Assembly: GCA_024693135.1 (NCBI GenBank)
Contig: JAILLN010000057.1
Location: 1-42,561, forward strand
Direction: 5' to 3'
Length of the DNA stretch: 42,561 bases
Origin: Lachnospiraceae bacterium
GTDB taxonomy: Bacteria; Bacillota; Clostridia; Lachnospirales; Lachnospiraceae
Under the pieces are notes generated by a model. The model was not told the DNA's origin, made no database searches, and saw only the letters and a program-made list of their open reading frames with translations. A program made the translations under genes and the position numbers. Below are positions 33,294 to 41,353 of the stretch, in pieces. Position 1 is the stretch's first letter; the number at the start of each line of letters is the position of its first letter.

Positions 33294-33324
33294 GCCGAAA
33301 CCGTAAGAGAGGAGAGGATAGGTT

Positions 33325-34539
33325 ATGGCGACATTTGGTTATCTGGCGGTGGACAATACCGGCAGGGACGTAAAGGGAAGCCTGGAGGGAGACAGCGAGG
33401 ATCAGGTCCGCGCCAAATTAAAGAATGACGGACTGACGGTCATAGAGATTTCCGAACAGAGCGCCTGGACGAAGGACATCAGCATCGGCGGAGGAGGGGC
33501 CAGACCTAAGGCAAGGGATTTTTCCGTATTTTGCCGGCAGTTTGTGGCTATGACCCGCGCAGGCGTTACGATCATTGATTCCCTCCACATGCTTTCTGAG
33601 CAGACGGAAAACAAGAGGCTCCAGAAGGCAATCCGGGATACCCAGGTCAATGTGGAAAAGGGAGAGACTCTTTCTGATTCCATGGAGGAGCAGAAAATAT
33701 TCCCTGAGCTTCTGCTCCACATGACCAAGGCAGGAGAGAGTTCGGGTGCCCTGGACATCGCCTTTGAACGTATGGCGACGCAGTTCGAGAAGGATGCGAA
33801 GGTTCAGGCCATGCTGAAAAAGGCCCTGATCTACCCGATCATCGTCGTGATCGTGGCCATTGGCGTTGTAACGGTCATGCTTACCTTTGTTATCCCGAAT
33901 TATACAGAGATGTTTGCGGATATGGAGATGGAGCTTCCGGTCATCACCAAAGTGGTTGTGGCAATGAGTGATTTTGTCATGGCTAAGTGGTATCTCCTTG
34001 TCGCTGCCGTGGTGGCCTTTGTCTTTGCTTACCGTGCGTTTAGGGCCACTCCCGGGGGACGCCATATCCTGGACAAGCTTGCATTGAAAGATAAGCTCAT
34101 GGGAGATCTCCGGATCAAAAGTGCCTCGGCCCGGTTTGCCAGGACCTTATCCACCATGCTTGCGGCCGGTATTTCCATGGTGGACGCCCTGGAGATCACT
34201 GGCGGTACGCTGGATAACGTGATCCTGCAGGATGCCATCAGTAAATGCAGGGAGGATGTGGTACAGGGCGTGCCTTTGTCGAAACCGCTGGAGGACTGCG
34301 GCATGTTTCCTCCCATGGTCTATCACATGACCAGGATCGGGGAGGAGACCGGTGATATAGAAGGGCTTCTGACCAAGCTTGCGGAATACTATGAGGAAGA
34401 AGTGGAAATGGCGACAGAAAGCCTAATGGCAGTCATGGAGCCGCTGATCATCGTCGTATTGGCAGGGATCGTGGGCGTGCTCATCGGAGCCGTCATGGCG
34501 CCCATGCTTTCCATGTATCAGGGTCTCGACAATCTGTAA
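33325..34539 (+). CDS. pilC: Type IV pilus inner-membrane platform protein PilC
   Basis: A 404-residue GspF/PilC protein, the membrane platform between motors and pilin. It has two homologous cytoplasmic domains (about 65-190 and 265-390), each with the FCRQFVAMTRAGV or FARTLSTMLAAGIS and GESSGAL or GEETGDIEG signatures. Three main transmembrane helices lie near 165-190, 215-240 and 370-395. The N-terminus FGYLAVDNTGRDVKGSLEG is typical. GAGGAGAGG precedes the ATG. Confidence 0.94.
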   Translation: MATFGYLAVDNTGRDVKGSLEGDSEDQVRAKLKNDGLTVIEISEQSAWTKDISIGGGGARPKARDFSVFCRQFVAMTRAGVTIIDSLHMLSEQTENKRLQKAIRDTQVNVEKGETLSDSMEEQKIFPELLLHMTKAGESSGALDIAFERMATQFEKDAKVQAMLKKALIYPIIVVIVAIGVVTVMLTFVIPNYTEMFADMEMELPVITKVVVAMSDFVMAKWYLLVAAVVAFVFAYRAFRATPGGRHILDKLALKDKLMGDLRIKSASARFARTLSTMLAAGISMVDALEITGGTLDNVILQDAISKCREDVVQGVPLSKPLEDCGMFPPMVYHMTRIGEETGDIEGLLTKLAEYYEEEVEMATESLMAVMEPLIIVVLAGIVGVLIGAVMAPMLSMYQGLDNL

Positions 34540-34626
34540 AACGATCATTTGGGGTGGACTATTTTTCCTCTTCATCCTGTCTTTCTCTGTAGGGATGGAT
34601 TCTTTCTGTATAATGGGGGAGGAGCT

Positions 34627-35091
34627 TTGATCGTTACAGACAGACCGGAAAAAAATGAGGATGGGGGTTTTTCACTGGTAGAGCTGATCATCGTGATCGC
34701 GATCATGGCTCTTCTGATCGGCCTCCTTGCGCCGCAGTTTGTGAAATATATTGAACGTTCCCGGAAGTCGGCGGACATACAGAATGTGGCAGAGCTCGTG
34801 CGTGCAACAGAGGCTTTCTGCATGAACGATGAAAACTCCGCACTTGTAGTGGATGGGGTCTATACCTTCAGCATGAGCAATACCCTCCATATGCCGGATC
34901 CGGTCCATGGGAATGTGATCGATAAGGCCCTGGCCGATACGGGGCCGGGAGGCGTCCAGCTGAAATCCAAAGATTGGACGGATCCGAAGGGAGGCACATT
35001 GGAGCTGACCCTTACCATATCAGCCGGAGTCCTGGAGTTTTCGGTTTCCGGCGAGCGCACCGGAGTGGACATCCTGGAGGGGAAATTTTAG
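34627..35091 (+). CDS. Type IV prepilin (major pilin candidate)
   Basis: A 154-residue prepilin. A short charged leader (MIVTDRPEKNEDGG) ends at the prepilin peptidase site Gly14/Phe15, with the required Glu at mature position 5 (FSLVE) and a long hydrophobic helix LIIVIAIMALLIGLLAPQFV. The C-terminal part is a small beta-rich head with no paired Cys. I choose the TTG at 34627 because GGGGGAGGAG lies just before it; an in-frame upstream start at 34549 would add an implausible hydrophobic leader. It is the only pilin in the window, and no prepilin peptidase or PilM/N/O gene is present. A terminator follows. Confidence 0.85.
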   Translation: MIVTDRPEKNEDGGFSLVELIIVIAIMALLIGLLAPQFVKYIERSRKSADIQNVAELVRATEAFCMNDENSALVVDGVYTFSMSNTLHMPDPVHGNVIDKALADTGPGGVQLKSKDWTDPKGGTLELTLTISAGVLEFSVSGERTGVDILEGKF

Positions 35092-35134
35092 CCTGCCTAT
35101 GGCCAAGCCTGCCGGATCAATAGATATACACGGT

Positions 35135-35164
35135 AAAGCCTGCCCTGCGGCGGGCTTTTTTCTT
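35135..35164 (+). terminator. Terminator of the pilus operon
   Basis: A ten-base stem AAAGCCTGCC / GGCGGGCTTT (35135-35144 with 35149-35158, one G-U pair) and four-base loop are followed by a run of T. This is a strong rho-independent terminator downstream of the prepilin gene. Confidence 0.85.
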
Positions 35165-35205
35165 TGGCTTAAGGTGAAGGAGCCGGTTTTTATGCGGGCA
35201 TGGAT

Positions 35206-35234
35206 TTGAGGATTTCACAAAGTGATGATATACT
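35206..35234 (+). promoter_or_regulatory. Sigma-A promoter of the hprK operon
   Basis: TTGAGG (35206-35211) and TATACT (35229-35234) are separated by 17 bases. Transcription would begin near 35241, about 26 bases before the hprK ATG, with AGAGGAGGA as ribosome site between. Confidence 0.65.
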
Positions 35235-35266
35235 ACTTTTGATTTTAACGACCAGAGGAGGATGAC

Positions 35267-36214
35267 ATGGCCTTTGTTCCCTTGAAAGCGATCATTGAAA
35301 AAATGGACTTGAAAAACCTGACGCCGGAAATCGAAATTTCCACGGTCAAGGTGGTCAAGCCGGATATCAACCGGCCTGCCATGCAGCTGGCGGGCTTTTT
35401 TGAGCATTTTGACTCCAACCGGGTGGAGATCATCGGTTTCGTGGAATATTCTTATATGGAACAGATGGAGGACGATCGGAAGCGTGTTGTTTATGAGCAG
35501 TTTTTCTCTTATGGCGATGTGCCCTGCGTGATCTACTGCCGCGACCTGGAGCCGGATTCCATCTTCCGTGAGATGGCCATAAAAGCAGGGGTGCCGATCT
35601 TAAATACTTCAAAAGCCACCTCGGACTTTATGGCAGAATTGATCCGCTGGCTGAATGTCAAACTGGCTCCCTGTATTTCCATCCATGGCGTGCTGGTGGA
35701 TGTCTATGGTGAAGGCGTGCTGATCACCGGTGAGTCGGGCATCGGGAAAAGCGAGGCCGCATTGGAGCTGATCAAGCGTGGTCACCGGCTCATCACGGAT
35801 GATGTGGTAGAGATCCGGAAGGTGTCGGATGATACCCTGGTGGGGTCTGCGCCGGACATCACCAAACACTTTATCGAGCTGCGGGGCATCGGGATCGTGG
35901 ATGTGAATGCCCTTTTTGGTGCCTCTGCCGTGGAGGAGACCCAGACCATCGACCTGGTGATCCGGCTGGAGGACTGGGACAAGGATAAGGACTATGACAG
36001 GCTGGGGCTGGAGGAAGCCTATACGGAGTATCTGGGGAATAAGGTCATCTGCCATGATATCCCCATCCGCCCCGGAAGGAACCTGGCCGTGATCTGTGAG
36101 ACTGCCGCGGTAAATTACCGCTTGAAGAAGATGGGATATAATGCCGCACAGGAGCTGTACAAGCGGGTGCAGGACAATCTCAGCCGAAAGAGAGAGGACA
36201 GTCTAGACGAATAG
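35267..36214 (+). CDS. hprK: HPr kinase/phosphorylase
   Basis: A 315-residue bifunctional enzyme that phosphorylates HPr-type proteins on Ser46 and removes the phosphate, linking glycolytic state to carbon catabolite control. The P-loop GESGIGKSE lies near residue 155, the LITDDVVEI segment and the conserved IELRGIGIVDV follow, and the C-terminal AAVNYRLKKMGYNAA helix is typical. Length matches B. subtilis HprK (310). A candidate substrate, the Ser46-containing HPr homologue, is encoded four genes downstream. Confidence 0.95.
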   Translation: MAFVPLKAIIEKMDLKNLTPEIEISTVKVVKPDINRPAMQLAGFFEHFDSNRVEIIGFVEYSYMEQMEDDRKRVVYEQFFSYGDVPCVIYCRDLEPDSIFREMAIKAGVPILNTSKATSDFMAELIRWLNVKLAPCISIHGVLVDVYGEGVLITGESGIGKSEAALELIKRGHRLITDDVVEIRKVSDDTLVGSAPDITKHFIELRGIGIVDVNALFGASAVEETQTIDLVIRLEDWDKDKDYDRLGLEEAYTEYLGNKVICHDIPIRPGRNLAVICETAAVNYRLKKMGYNAAQELYKRVQDNLSRKREDSLDE

Positions 36215-36227
36215 GAGGACTTAAAGC

Positions 36228-37166
36228 ATGGGGAAGGTTGCAATTGGAGTGGATGTGGGAGGCACATCGGTAAAGCTTGGCCTGCTGGATCTGGATGGAA
36301 AATTGCTGGATCAGTGGGAGATTCATACAAGAACAGAGGATTCGGGCACGCACATCCTGCCGGATATCGCCCAGTCCATCCAGGCAAGGATCCGGGATAA
36401 GGGGCTGGAACCGGCGGATATCATCGGTACGGGCATCGGGCTGCCGGGCCCGGTAAGCGAGGATGGCATGGTCTATAAGGCAGTCAATCTTGGCTGGCAA
36501 AGAGAATTTAATGTGGCGGAGGAGCTTTCCGGCCTTCTTGGCGGGATGAAGGTACGGGCCGGAAACGATGCGAATGTGGCGGCTTTGGGAGAAGCATGGC
36601 AGGGAGCCGGCAGAGGCCACAAGGAGATGGTTATGGTGACCCTTGGCACGGGCATCGGTGGAGGAGTGATCCACGATGGCAGGATCGTTACCGGAGCAAA
36701 CGGGGCGGCGGGAGAGATCGGCCACATATGCATCCGTCCAGATGATACGAGGAAATGTAATTGCGGAAACCGGGGCTGCTTCGAGCTTTATGGCTCCGCA
36801 ACGGGGATCGCCAGGCTGGCAGAGGAAGAGCTGGCCTCCTCAGAAGATGAGAGCGTGTTAAGGAATGGAAGGGCATCAGCAAAGGCTGTATGGGATGCCG
36901 TAAAGGAGGGAGACCCGCTGGCTATCCGGGTGGCGGAAAAGTTTGGATATTACCTCGGGTTTGGCCTGTCCATCATTGCAGGGGTGCTGAATCCGGAGCT
37001 GTTCGTATTGGGAGGCGGCGTGTCCAAGGCAGGGGAGGTCATCATCCCTTATATCCGGAAGAATCTGGACAAGTATGTATTTCATGCCTGTAATGCAGAG
37101 ATCGTCCTGGCGAAGCTTGGCAATAATGCCGGCATCATTGGGGCGGCAAAGCTCGTGATCGATTGA
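36228..37166 (+). CDS. glcK: ROK-family glucokinase
   Basis: A 312-residue sugar kinase predicted to phosphorylate glucose. The N-terminal phosphate loop is GVDVGGTSVKLGLLD, the sugar region is TGIGLPGPV and GNDANVAALGEA, and the ROK zinc motif CNCGNRGCFE is complete. AGGAGG lies before the ATG, 13 bases after hprK. The stop overlaps the next ATG by one base (TGATG), giving coupled translation of murB. Glucose versus another hexose cannot be fixed by eye. Confidence 0.9.
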   Translation: MGKVAIGVDVGGTSVKLGLLDLDGKLLDQWEIHTRTEDSGTHILPDIAQSIQARIRDKGLEPADIIGTGIGLPGPVSEDGMVYKAVNLGWQREFNVAEELSGLLGGMKVRAGNDANVAALGEAWQGAGRGHKEMVMVTLGTGIGGGVIHDGRIVTGANGAAGEIGHICIRPDDTRKCNCGNRGCFELYGSATGIARLAEEELASSEDESVLRNGRASAKAVWDAVKEGDPLAIRVAEKFGYYLGFGLSIIAGVLNPELFVLGGGVSKAGEVIIPYIRKNLDKYVFHACNAEIVLAKLGNNAGIIGAAKLVID

Positions 37167-38074
37167 TGGAATCTTTTTTTGAAAAGCAGCTGGAGGAAAT
37201 AGCCGGGGAGGGACGGGTGCTGGTTCAGGAAGAACTGGCCGGGCATACGACCTTCCGGGTGGGAGGGCCTGCGGATTATTATGTGAGGCCGCAGACGCCG
37301 GAATCCCTCTGCCGCCTGGTATGGTATCTGAAGGAGACGGAGAGGGATTTTTTTGTCATGGGCAATGGCAGCAACCTTCTGGTAAGCGATCTGGGATACC
37401 GGGGAACCGTGGTGGATGTGTCCGGATTGGACGAGATCCGGATCGAGGGCACGGAGATCTATGCCCAGGCTGGTGCATTGCTTTCGAAGGCGGCTCAGAT
37501 GGCCCTTTCTGCCGGACTTACCGGGCTCGAATTTGCATCGGGAATCCCCGGGAGCATCGGAGGGGCTCTGGTCATGAATGCCGGTGCCTACGGGTCGGAA
37601 ATGGCGGATGTGACCAGGGAGGTCATCCTTGTAGGAGAGGATGGGACGGAAAATTCCCTGTCCGGCAGCGATATGCAGTTTGGATACCGCACCAGTATCT
37701 GCAGGAAGGGGAAGGGCGTCGTATCGGCTGCCAGGATTTCCCTGAAGCCCGGGGATAAGACGGAGATCGAAGAAAAAATGAAGGAGCTGGCCTTGAAGCG
37801 GAAAAGCCGGCAGCCATTGGAATATCCCAGCGCAGGATCTACCTTTAAGCGTCCGGAGGGATATTACGCAGGAAAGCTGATCATGGATGCAGGGCTTCCG
37901 GGCTATACCATAGGAGGCGCACAGGTATCACCGAAGCATTGCGGGTTTATCATCAATACCGGAAGGGCAACAGCCGCGGATATTTATGACTTGATCATGG
38001 AGGTGCGGGAAAAGGTAGGGGAACGCTTCGGGGTGGAGCTGGAGCCGGAGGTCTGTATCATCGGGGACTTCTGA
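37166..38074 (+). CDS. murB: UDP-N-acetylenolpyruvoylglucosamine reductase
   Basis: A 302-residue FAD enzyme making UDP-N-acetylmuramate, the second committed step of peptidoglycan synthesis. FAD-binding blocks TTFRVGGPADYYVRP and GNGSNLLVSD are present, as are GLEFASGIPGSIGGALVMNAGAYG and the catalytic Ser/Tyr-type region PSAGSTFKRPEGYYAGKLI of type II MurB. It starts at ATG 37166, overlapping the glucokinase stop by one base. No separate ribosome site is seen, so reinitiation is likely. Confidence 0.95.
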   Translation: MESFFEKQLEEIAGEGRVLVQEELAGHTTFRVGGPADYYVRPQTPESLCRLVWYLKETERDFFVMGNGSNLLVSDLGYRGTVVDVSGLDEIRIEGTEIYAQAGALLSKAAQMALSAGLTGLEFASGIPGSIGGALVMNAGAYGSEMADVTREVILVGEDGTENSLSGSDMQFGYRTSICRKGKGVVSAARISLKPGDKTEIEEKMKELALKRKSRQPLEYPSAGSTFKRPEGYYAGKLIMDAGLPGYTIGGAQVSPKHCGFIINTGRATAADIYDLIMEVREKVGERFGVELEPEVCIIGDF

Positions 38075-38129
38075 AAAGATTCACAGAGGATGGCCTGCCG
38101 GCAGCTTTCGGGAGGATAAAGGAGGACGA

Positions 38130-39044
38130 ATGTCCTTTTCACAGGATGTGAAGCAGGAGATCGCAGGAAAGCTTCCACAGGGGAAAAAGGCAGAGCTCGC
38201 TTATCTGGCGGCAATGTTTATGCAATGCGCCCGCAGAGGACCCATCAGCGACGGGGCGCCCTATATCCTGTTCCATACGGAAAATTTCCAGGCGGCAAGA
38301 ATCTGCTTTACTTTAACAAAAAAACTATTTAATATAGAGGTCGATGTCTCAGCCAGGACTTCCCAGATACAGACATATCTGCTGAAGATCCCGGACAGTC
38401 CGGAGCTGACCGAGTCGCTTTGCATCAATGGGAATATGGATGCACTGGATCTGTCGGGACAGGAAGAGAAAAAAGCATTTCTGACGGGAGCGTTCCTTTG
38501 TACCGGGTCGGTCAGTGATCCTTCTCTTTCCTATCACCTTGAGATCGTATGTTCATCGGGAGAAAGAGCTTCCCTGCTTAGAAGCCTGGCCTCCTCCTTC
38601 GGCATGAAGGCCGGGGTGGTCCGGCGGAAGAACCATGAGGTGTTTTATCTGAAGGATGGGTCGCAGATCGTAGACATGCTGGGCATCATGGATGCACATG
38701 TCAGCCTGATGAATATGGAAAATTCCAGGATAGTCAGGGATATGCGTAATTCCATCAACCGCAGGGTAAACTGCGAGGCGGCAAATATCCGGAAGACAGT
38801 CAGCGCGTCTGTCCGCCAGGTGGAGGACATCCGTTTCCTTGAACAGGCAGGGGTGCTCCGGGAGATAAGCCCGAAGCTTCGGCAGATCGCGGATGCCAGG
38901 CTCGATAACCCGGATCTGCCCCTGAAGGATCTGGGAGAAATGCTGGATCCGCCGGTAGGTAAGTCCGGCGTGAACCATAGATTGAGAAAGCTCAGTGAAT
39001 TGGCCGACAGGATCCGGAAGGATCCGGCCTGCCGGATTTCCTGA
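38130..39044 (+). CDS. whiA: DNA-binding protein WhiA
   Basis: A 304-residue member of the WhiA/YvcL family. The N-terminal half has a LAGLIDADG-homing-endonuclease-like fold (including AELAYLAAMFMQCARRGP and KAFLTGAFLCTGSVSDP), and the C-terminal helix-turn-helix is LKDLGEMLDPPVGKSGVNHRLRK. In actinobacteria it regulates sporulation division; in Firmicutes it affects division and chromosome segregation. AAAGGAGG precedes the ATG. The whiA-HPr order equals B. subtilis yvcL-crh, but the upstream rapZ and yvcK genes usual in that cluster are absent. Confidence 0.94.
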   Translation: MSFSQDVKQEIAGKLPQGKKAELAYLAAMFMQCARRGPISDGAPYILFHTENFQAARICFTLTKKLFNIEVDVSARTSQIQTYLLKIPDSPELTESLCINGNMDALDLSGQEEKKAFLTGAFLCTGSVSDPSLSYHLEIVCSSGERASLLRSLASSFGMKAGVVRRKNHEVFYLKDGSQIVDMLGIMDAHVSLMNMENSRIVRDMRNSINRRVNCEAANIRKTVSASVRQVEDIRFLEQAGVLREISPKLRQIADARLDNPDLPLKDLGEMLDPPVGKSGVNHRLRKLSELADRIRKDPACRIS

Positions 39045-39058
39045 GAGAAAGGGTTAAC

Positions 39059-39325
39059 ATGAAAACAAGGGATGTTGTAGTAAATGTGAAGGAAGACGAG
39101 GACGCTCGTCCGATCGCTGTTTTAGTCCAGGTGGCAAGCCAGTATGAATCCAGCGTCTACATCAATAGCGGGAGCCGGCATGTCAATGCGAAGAGCATCA
39201 TGGGAATGATGTCCCTCGCGTTGAAGAACGGGGAAGAGGTTACCGTGGAAGCGGACGGGAATGACGAGGAGCAGGCTGCGGATGGGATAGTGGATTACCT
39301 TGCAGGCAATCTGAGCATGGCCTGA
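39059..39325 (+). CDS. crh: Crh-like HPr homologue lacking His15
   Basis: An 88-residue HPr-fold protein. Numbering aligns with HPr without gaps: the phosphocarrier His15 of HARPA is Asp15 here (DARPIA), while the regulatory Ser46 is kept in NAKSIMGMM. It therefore cannot accept phosphate from Enzyme I at His15 but can be phosphorylated by HprK at Ser46, as in B. subtilis Crh, which has Gln15. Position just after whiA is the same as in B. subtilis. Expected role: a CcpA co-regulator or another Ser46-P-dependent effector. Symbol is by analogy. Confidence 0.85.
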   Translation: MKTRDVVVNVKEDEDARPIAVLVQVASQYESSVYINSGSRHVNAKSIMGMMSLALKNGEEVTVEADGNDEEQAADGIVDYLAGNLSMA

Positions 39326-39329
39326 TGGA

Positions 39330-40217
39330 ATGAAGAAAAGGCTTCTGTTTATTTATAATCCTCATGCGGGAAAGGAGAGGATCCGGAGCAATCTCTTAGA
39401 TATCATCGACATCATGTCAAGGGCAGGATTTGAGATCACTGTACATCCCACGATGAAGCGGGGAGATGCCAGGGTAGCTGTCAGGGAGATGCCGGAAGGC
39501 TTTGATCGGATCATTTGCTGCGGGGGAGACGGAACCTTAAGCGAGACCGTATCGGGAATGATGAAAGCGGGGATCCACCTGCCTCTGGGGTACATCCCGG
39601 CGGGATCTACCAATGACTTTGCTTCCTCTCTGGGGATTCCCTCCAAGATGACCGAAGCGGCCGAGGCGATCGTAAAGGGGAATCTCTTTTCCTGCGACAT
39701 AGGCATGTTTAACAGCAGATATTTTGTTTATGTGGCTGCTTTTGGCCTGTTTACGGAGGTGTCCTATGATACAGACCAGGAGCTGAAAAACAGGCTGGGG
39801 CATACGGCATATATCCTGGAGGCGGCCAGGAGGCTGGGTGAAGTCCGGGATATCCATATGGAAGTGACCTATGATGAGGGCTCCATCGAAGATAATTTTA
39901 TGTTCGGAATGATCACCAACTCCAAATCCGTAGGGGGGATCAAGGGGATCACCGGGAGCCAGGTGGACTTAAGCGACGGGAAGTTTGAGGTGCTTTTGAT
40001 CCGCACCATGCGCACCGTGATGGAATTTCAGGAGGTGCTGAAGGCGTTTTTTGCGGGGAAGGGTGATGAAAAGAACGTCTATACCTTTCAGACCTCCAGG
40101 ATCCGGATCCGGTCCGAGGAGGAGGTGGCCTGGACCCTGGACGGGGAATATGGCGGTACCGTGCGGAATGCAGACATCGTGAATCAAAAAAGTGCGGTTG
40201 AAATGATGGTACCGTGA
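39330..40217 (+). CDS. Diacylglycerol kinase-family lipid kinase
   Basis: A 295-residue enzyme of the DagK/YegS fold. The nucleotide motif is CCGGDGTLSETVSGM, and PAGSTNDFASSL carries the second conserved block; the N-terminal FIYNPHAGKERI is typical. It would phosphorylate diacylglycerol or a related lipid at the membrane. It starts four bases after the Crh-like gene, so it belongs to that operon. The 3' coding end contains the promoter of the aldolase gene. Confidence 0.87.
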   Translation: MKKRLLFIYNPHAGKERIRSNLLDIIDIMSRAGFEITVHPTMKRGDARVAVREMPEGFDRIICCGGDGTLSETVSGMMKAGIHLPLGYIPAGSTNDFASSLGIPSKMTEAAEAIVKGNLFSCDIGMFNSRYFVYVAAFGLFTEVSYDTDQELKNRLGHTAYILEAARRLGEVRDIHMEVTYDEGSIEDNFMFGMITNSKSVGGIKGITGSQVDLSDGKFEVLLIRTMRTVMEFQEVLKAFFAGKGDEKNVYTFQTSRIRIRSEEEVAWTLDGEYGGTVRNADIVNQKSAVEMMVP

Positions 40218-40226
40218 TGTTATAAT
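40198..40226 (+). promoter_or_regulatory. Sigma-A promoter of the aldolase gene
   Basis: TTGAAA (40198-40203) and a perfect TATAAT (40221-40226) are exactly 17 bases apart. The -35 lies in the last codons of the lipid kinase. Predicted start near 40233 gives a leader of about 120 bases. Confidence 0.7.
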
Positions 40227-40233
40227 GTCTTTT

Positions 40234-40314
40234 GGATTGCAGGTGCTCTCATTGAAGGCTGGAGCCCCGGGCGGCAGGCCTTTTATCATGGGGTTCCCGT
40301 TAGATATGCAATCT
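40234..40314 (+). other. Structured leader of the aldolase gene with terminator-like hairpin
   Basis: An outer stem pairs GGATTGCA (40234-40241) with TGCAATCT (40307-40314). Inside it, AAGGCT (40255-40260) pairs with GGCCTT (40277-40282, one G-U) around an inner GCC/GGC stem, followed by TTTT. The inner hairpin could end transcription of the lipid-kinase operon or act as an attenuator for the aldolase gene. No known riboswitch class is recognised. Confidence 0.4.
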
Positions 40315-40354
40315 GTGATACCGGTCAAATTCAAATAAGAAAGGAAGTAGAGCT

Positions 40355-41290
40355 ATGCCATTAGTTACCACTACGGAAATGTTTAAGAAAGCCTATGACG
40401 GCGGTTATGCAGTAGGCGCATTCAACGTAAACAATATGGAGATCGTCCAGGCCATCACGGAAGCGGCAAATGAGCTTCATTCGCCGGTGATCCTGCAGGC
40501 ATCTGCCGGAGCAAGAAAGTATGCCCAGCAGGCTTATCTGATGAAGCTGGTGGAGGCTGCCCTTGAGGTCACGGATATTCCGATCGCCATGCATCTGGAT
40601 CATGGCGCAGATTTTGAGATCTGCAAGTCCTGTGTGGATGGGGGCTTCTCTTCGGTAATGATCGATGCATCCTCCCAGCCCTTTGAGGAGAATGTAGCTG
40701 TTTCAAAGAAGGTCGCAGACTATGCGCATGAGCATGGCGCAGTGGTGGAGGCTGAGCTTGGAACCCTGGCCGGTGTGGAAGATGATGTGAATGTGGCGGA
40801 TGACAAGGCGATGTATACCGATCCTGACCAGGTAGAGGAATTTGTGAAGAGGACAGGCGTGGATTCCCTTGCGATCGCCATCGGTACCAGCCATGGCGCA
40901 TATAAGTTCAAGCCGGGACAGAATCCGAAGCTCCGTCTGGATATCCTGGAGGAGGTCGCAAAGAGGCTTCCGGGATTCCCCATCGTGCTCCACGGCTCTT
41001 CTTCCGTACCGCAGGAGTATGTAAAGATCATCAACGAGCATGGCGGCGCATTGAAGGATGCCATCGGCATACCGGAGGATCAGCTTCGCGAAGCCGCAAA
41101 GGGTGCAGTATGCAAGATCAATATCGATTCGGATCTGCGTCTTGGCATGACCGCCGGCATCCGTGAGCATTTTGAAGCTCATCCCGATCATTTTGATCCC
41201 CGCCAGTATCTGACGGATGGACGCCAGTACGTAAAGGATATTGTTCATCATAAGATCATCAATGTCCTTGGATCAGACAATAAGGCTTGA
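40355..41290 (+). CDS. fba: Class II fructose-1,6-bisphosphate aldolase
   Basis: A 311-residue zinc-dependent aldolase of glycolysis and gluconeogenesis. The first zinc ligands are in AMHLDHGAD (His, Asp region), the catalytic and metal residues follow in VEAELGTLAGVED, and phosphate-binding blocks are GTSHGAYKF, VLHGSSSVPQ and CKINIDSDLR. The YAVGAFNVNNMEI N-terminus is typical. Codons are strongly biased, as expected for a highly expressed gene. GGAAG precedes the ATG. It has its own promoter and a strong terminator. Confidence 0.95.
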   Translation: MPLVTTTEMFKKAYDGGYAVGAFNVNNMEIVQAITEAANELHSPVILQASAGARKYAQQAYLMKLVEAALEVTDIPIAMHLDHGADFEICKSCVDGGFSSVMIDASSQPFEENVAVSKKVADYAHEHGAVVEAELGTLAGVEDDVNVADDKAMYTDPDQVEEFVKRTGVDSLAIAIGTSHGAYKFKPGQNPKLRLDILEEVAKRLPGFPIVLHGSSSVPQEYVKIINEHGGALKDAIGIPEDQLREAAKGAVCKINIDSDLRLGMTAGIREHFEAHPDHFDPRQYLTDGRQYVKDIVHHKIINVLGSDNKA

Positions 41291-41302
41291 AGCCAGGATG
41301 AG

Positions 41303-41331
41303 AGAACGCCCGCTTTTGCGGGCGTTCTTTT
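41303..41331 (+). terminator. Terminator of the aldolase gene
   Basis: A perfect 11-base stem AGAACGCCCGC / GCGGGCGTTCT (41303-41313 with 41318-41328), a TTTT loop and a T-run. It abuts the start region of the next gene. Confidence 0.9.
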
Positions 41332-41353
41332 GATGGAAGGAGATTTTTTTTCA

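Noticed and set aside
34609..34614. TATAAT as a separate promoter for the prepilin gene
   Set aside because: No -35 is found at proper spacing, and the predicted start would fall inside the ribosome binding site.
39059..39325. Annotation as ordinary PTS phosphocarrier HPr
   Set aside because: Position 15 is Asp, not His, so phosphotransfer from Enzyme I is not possible at the normal site.
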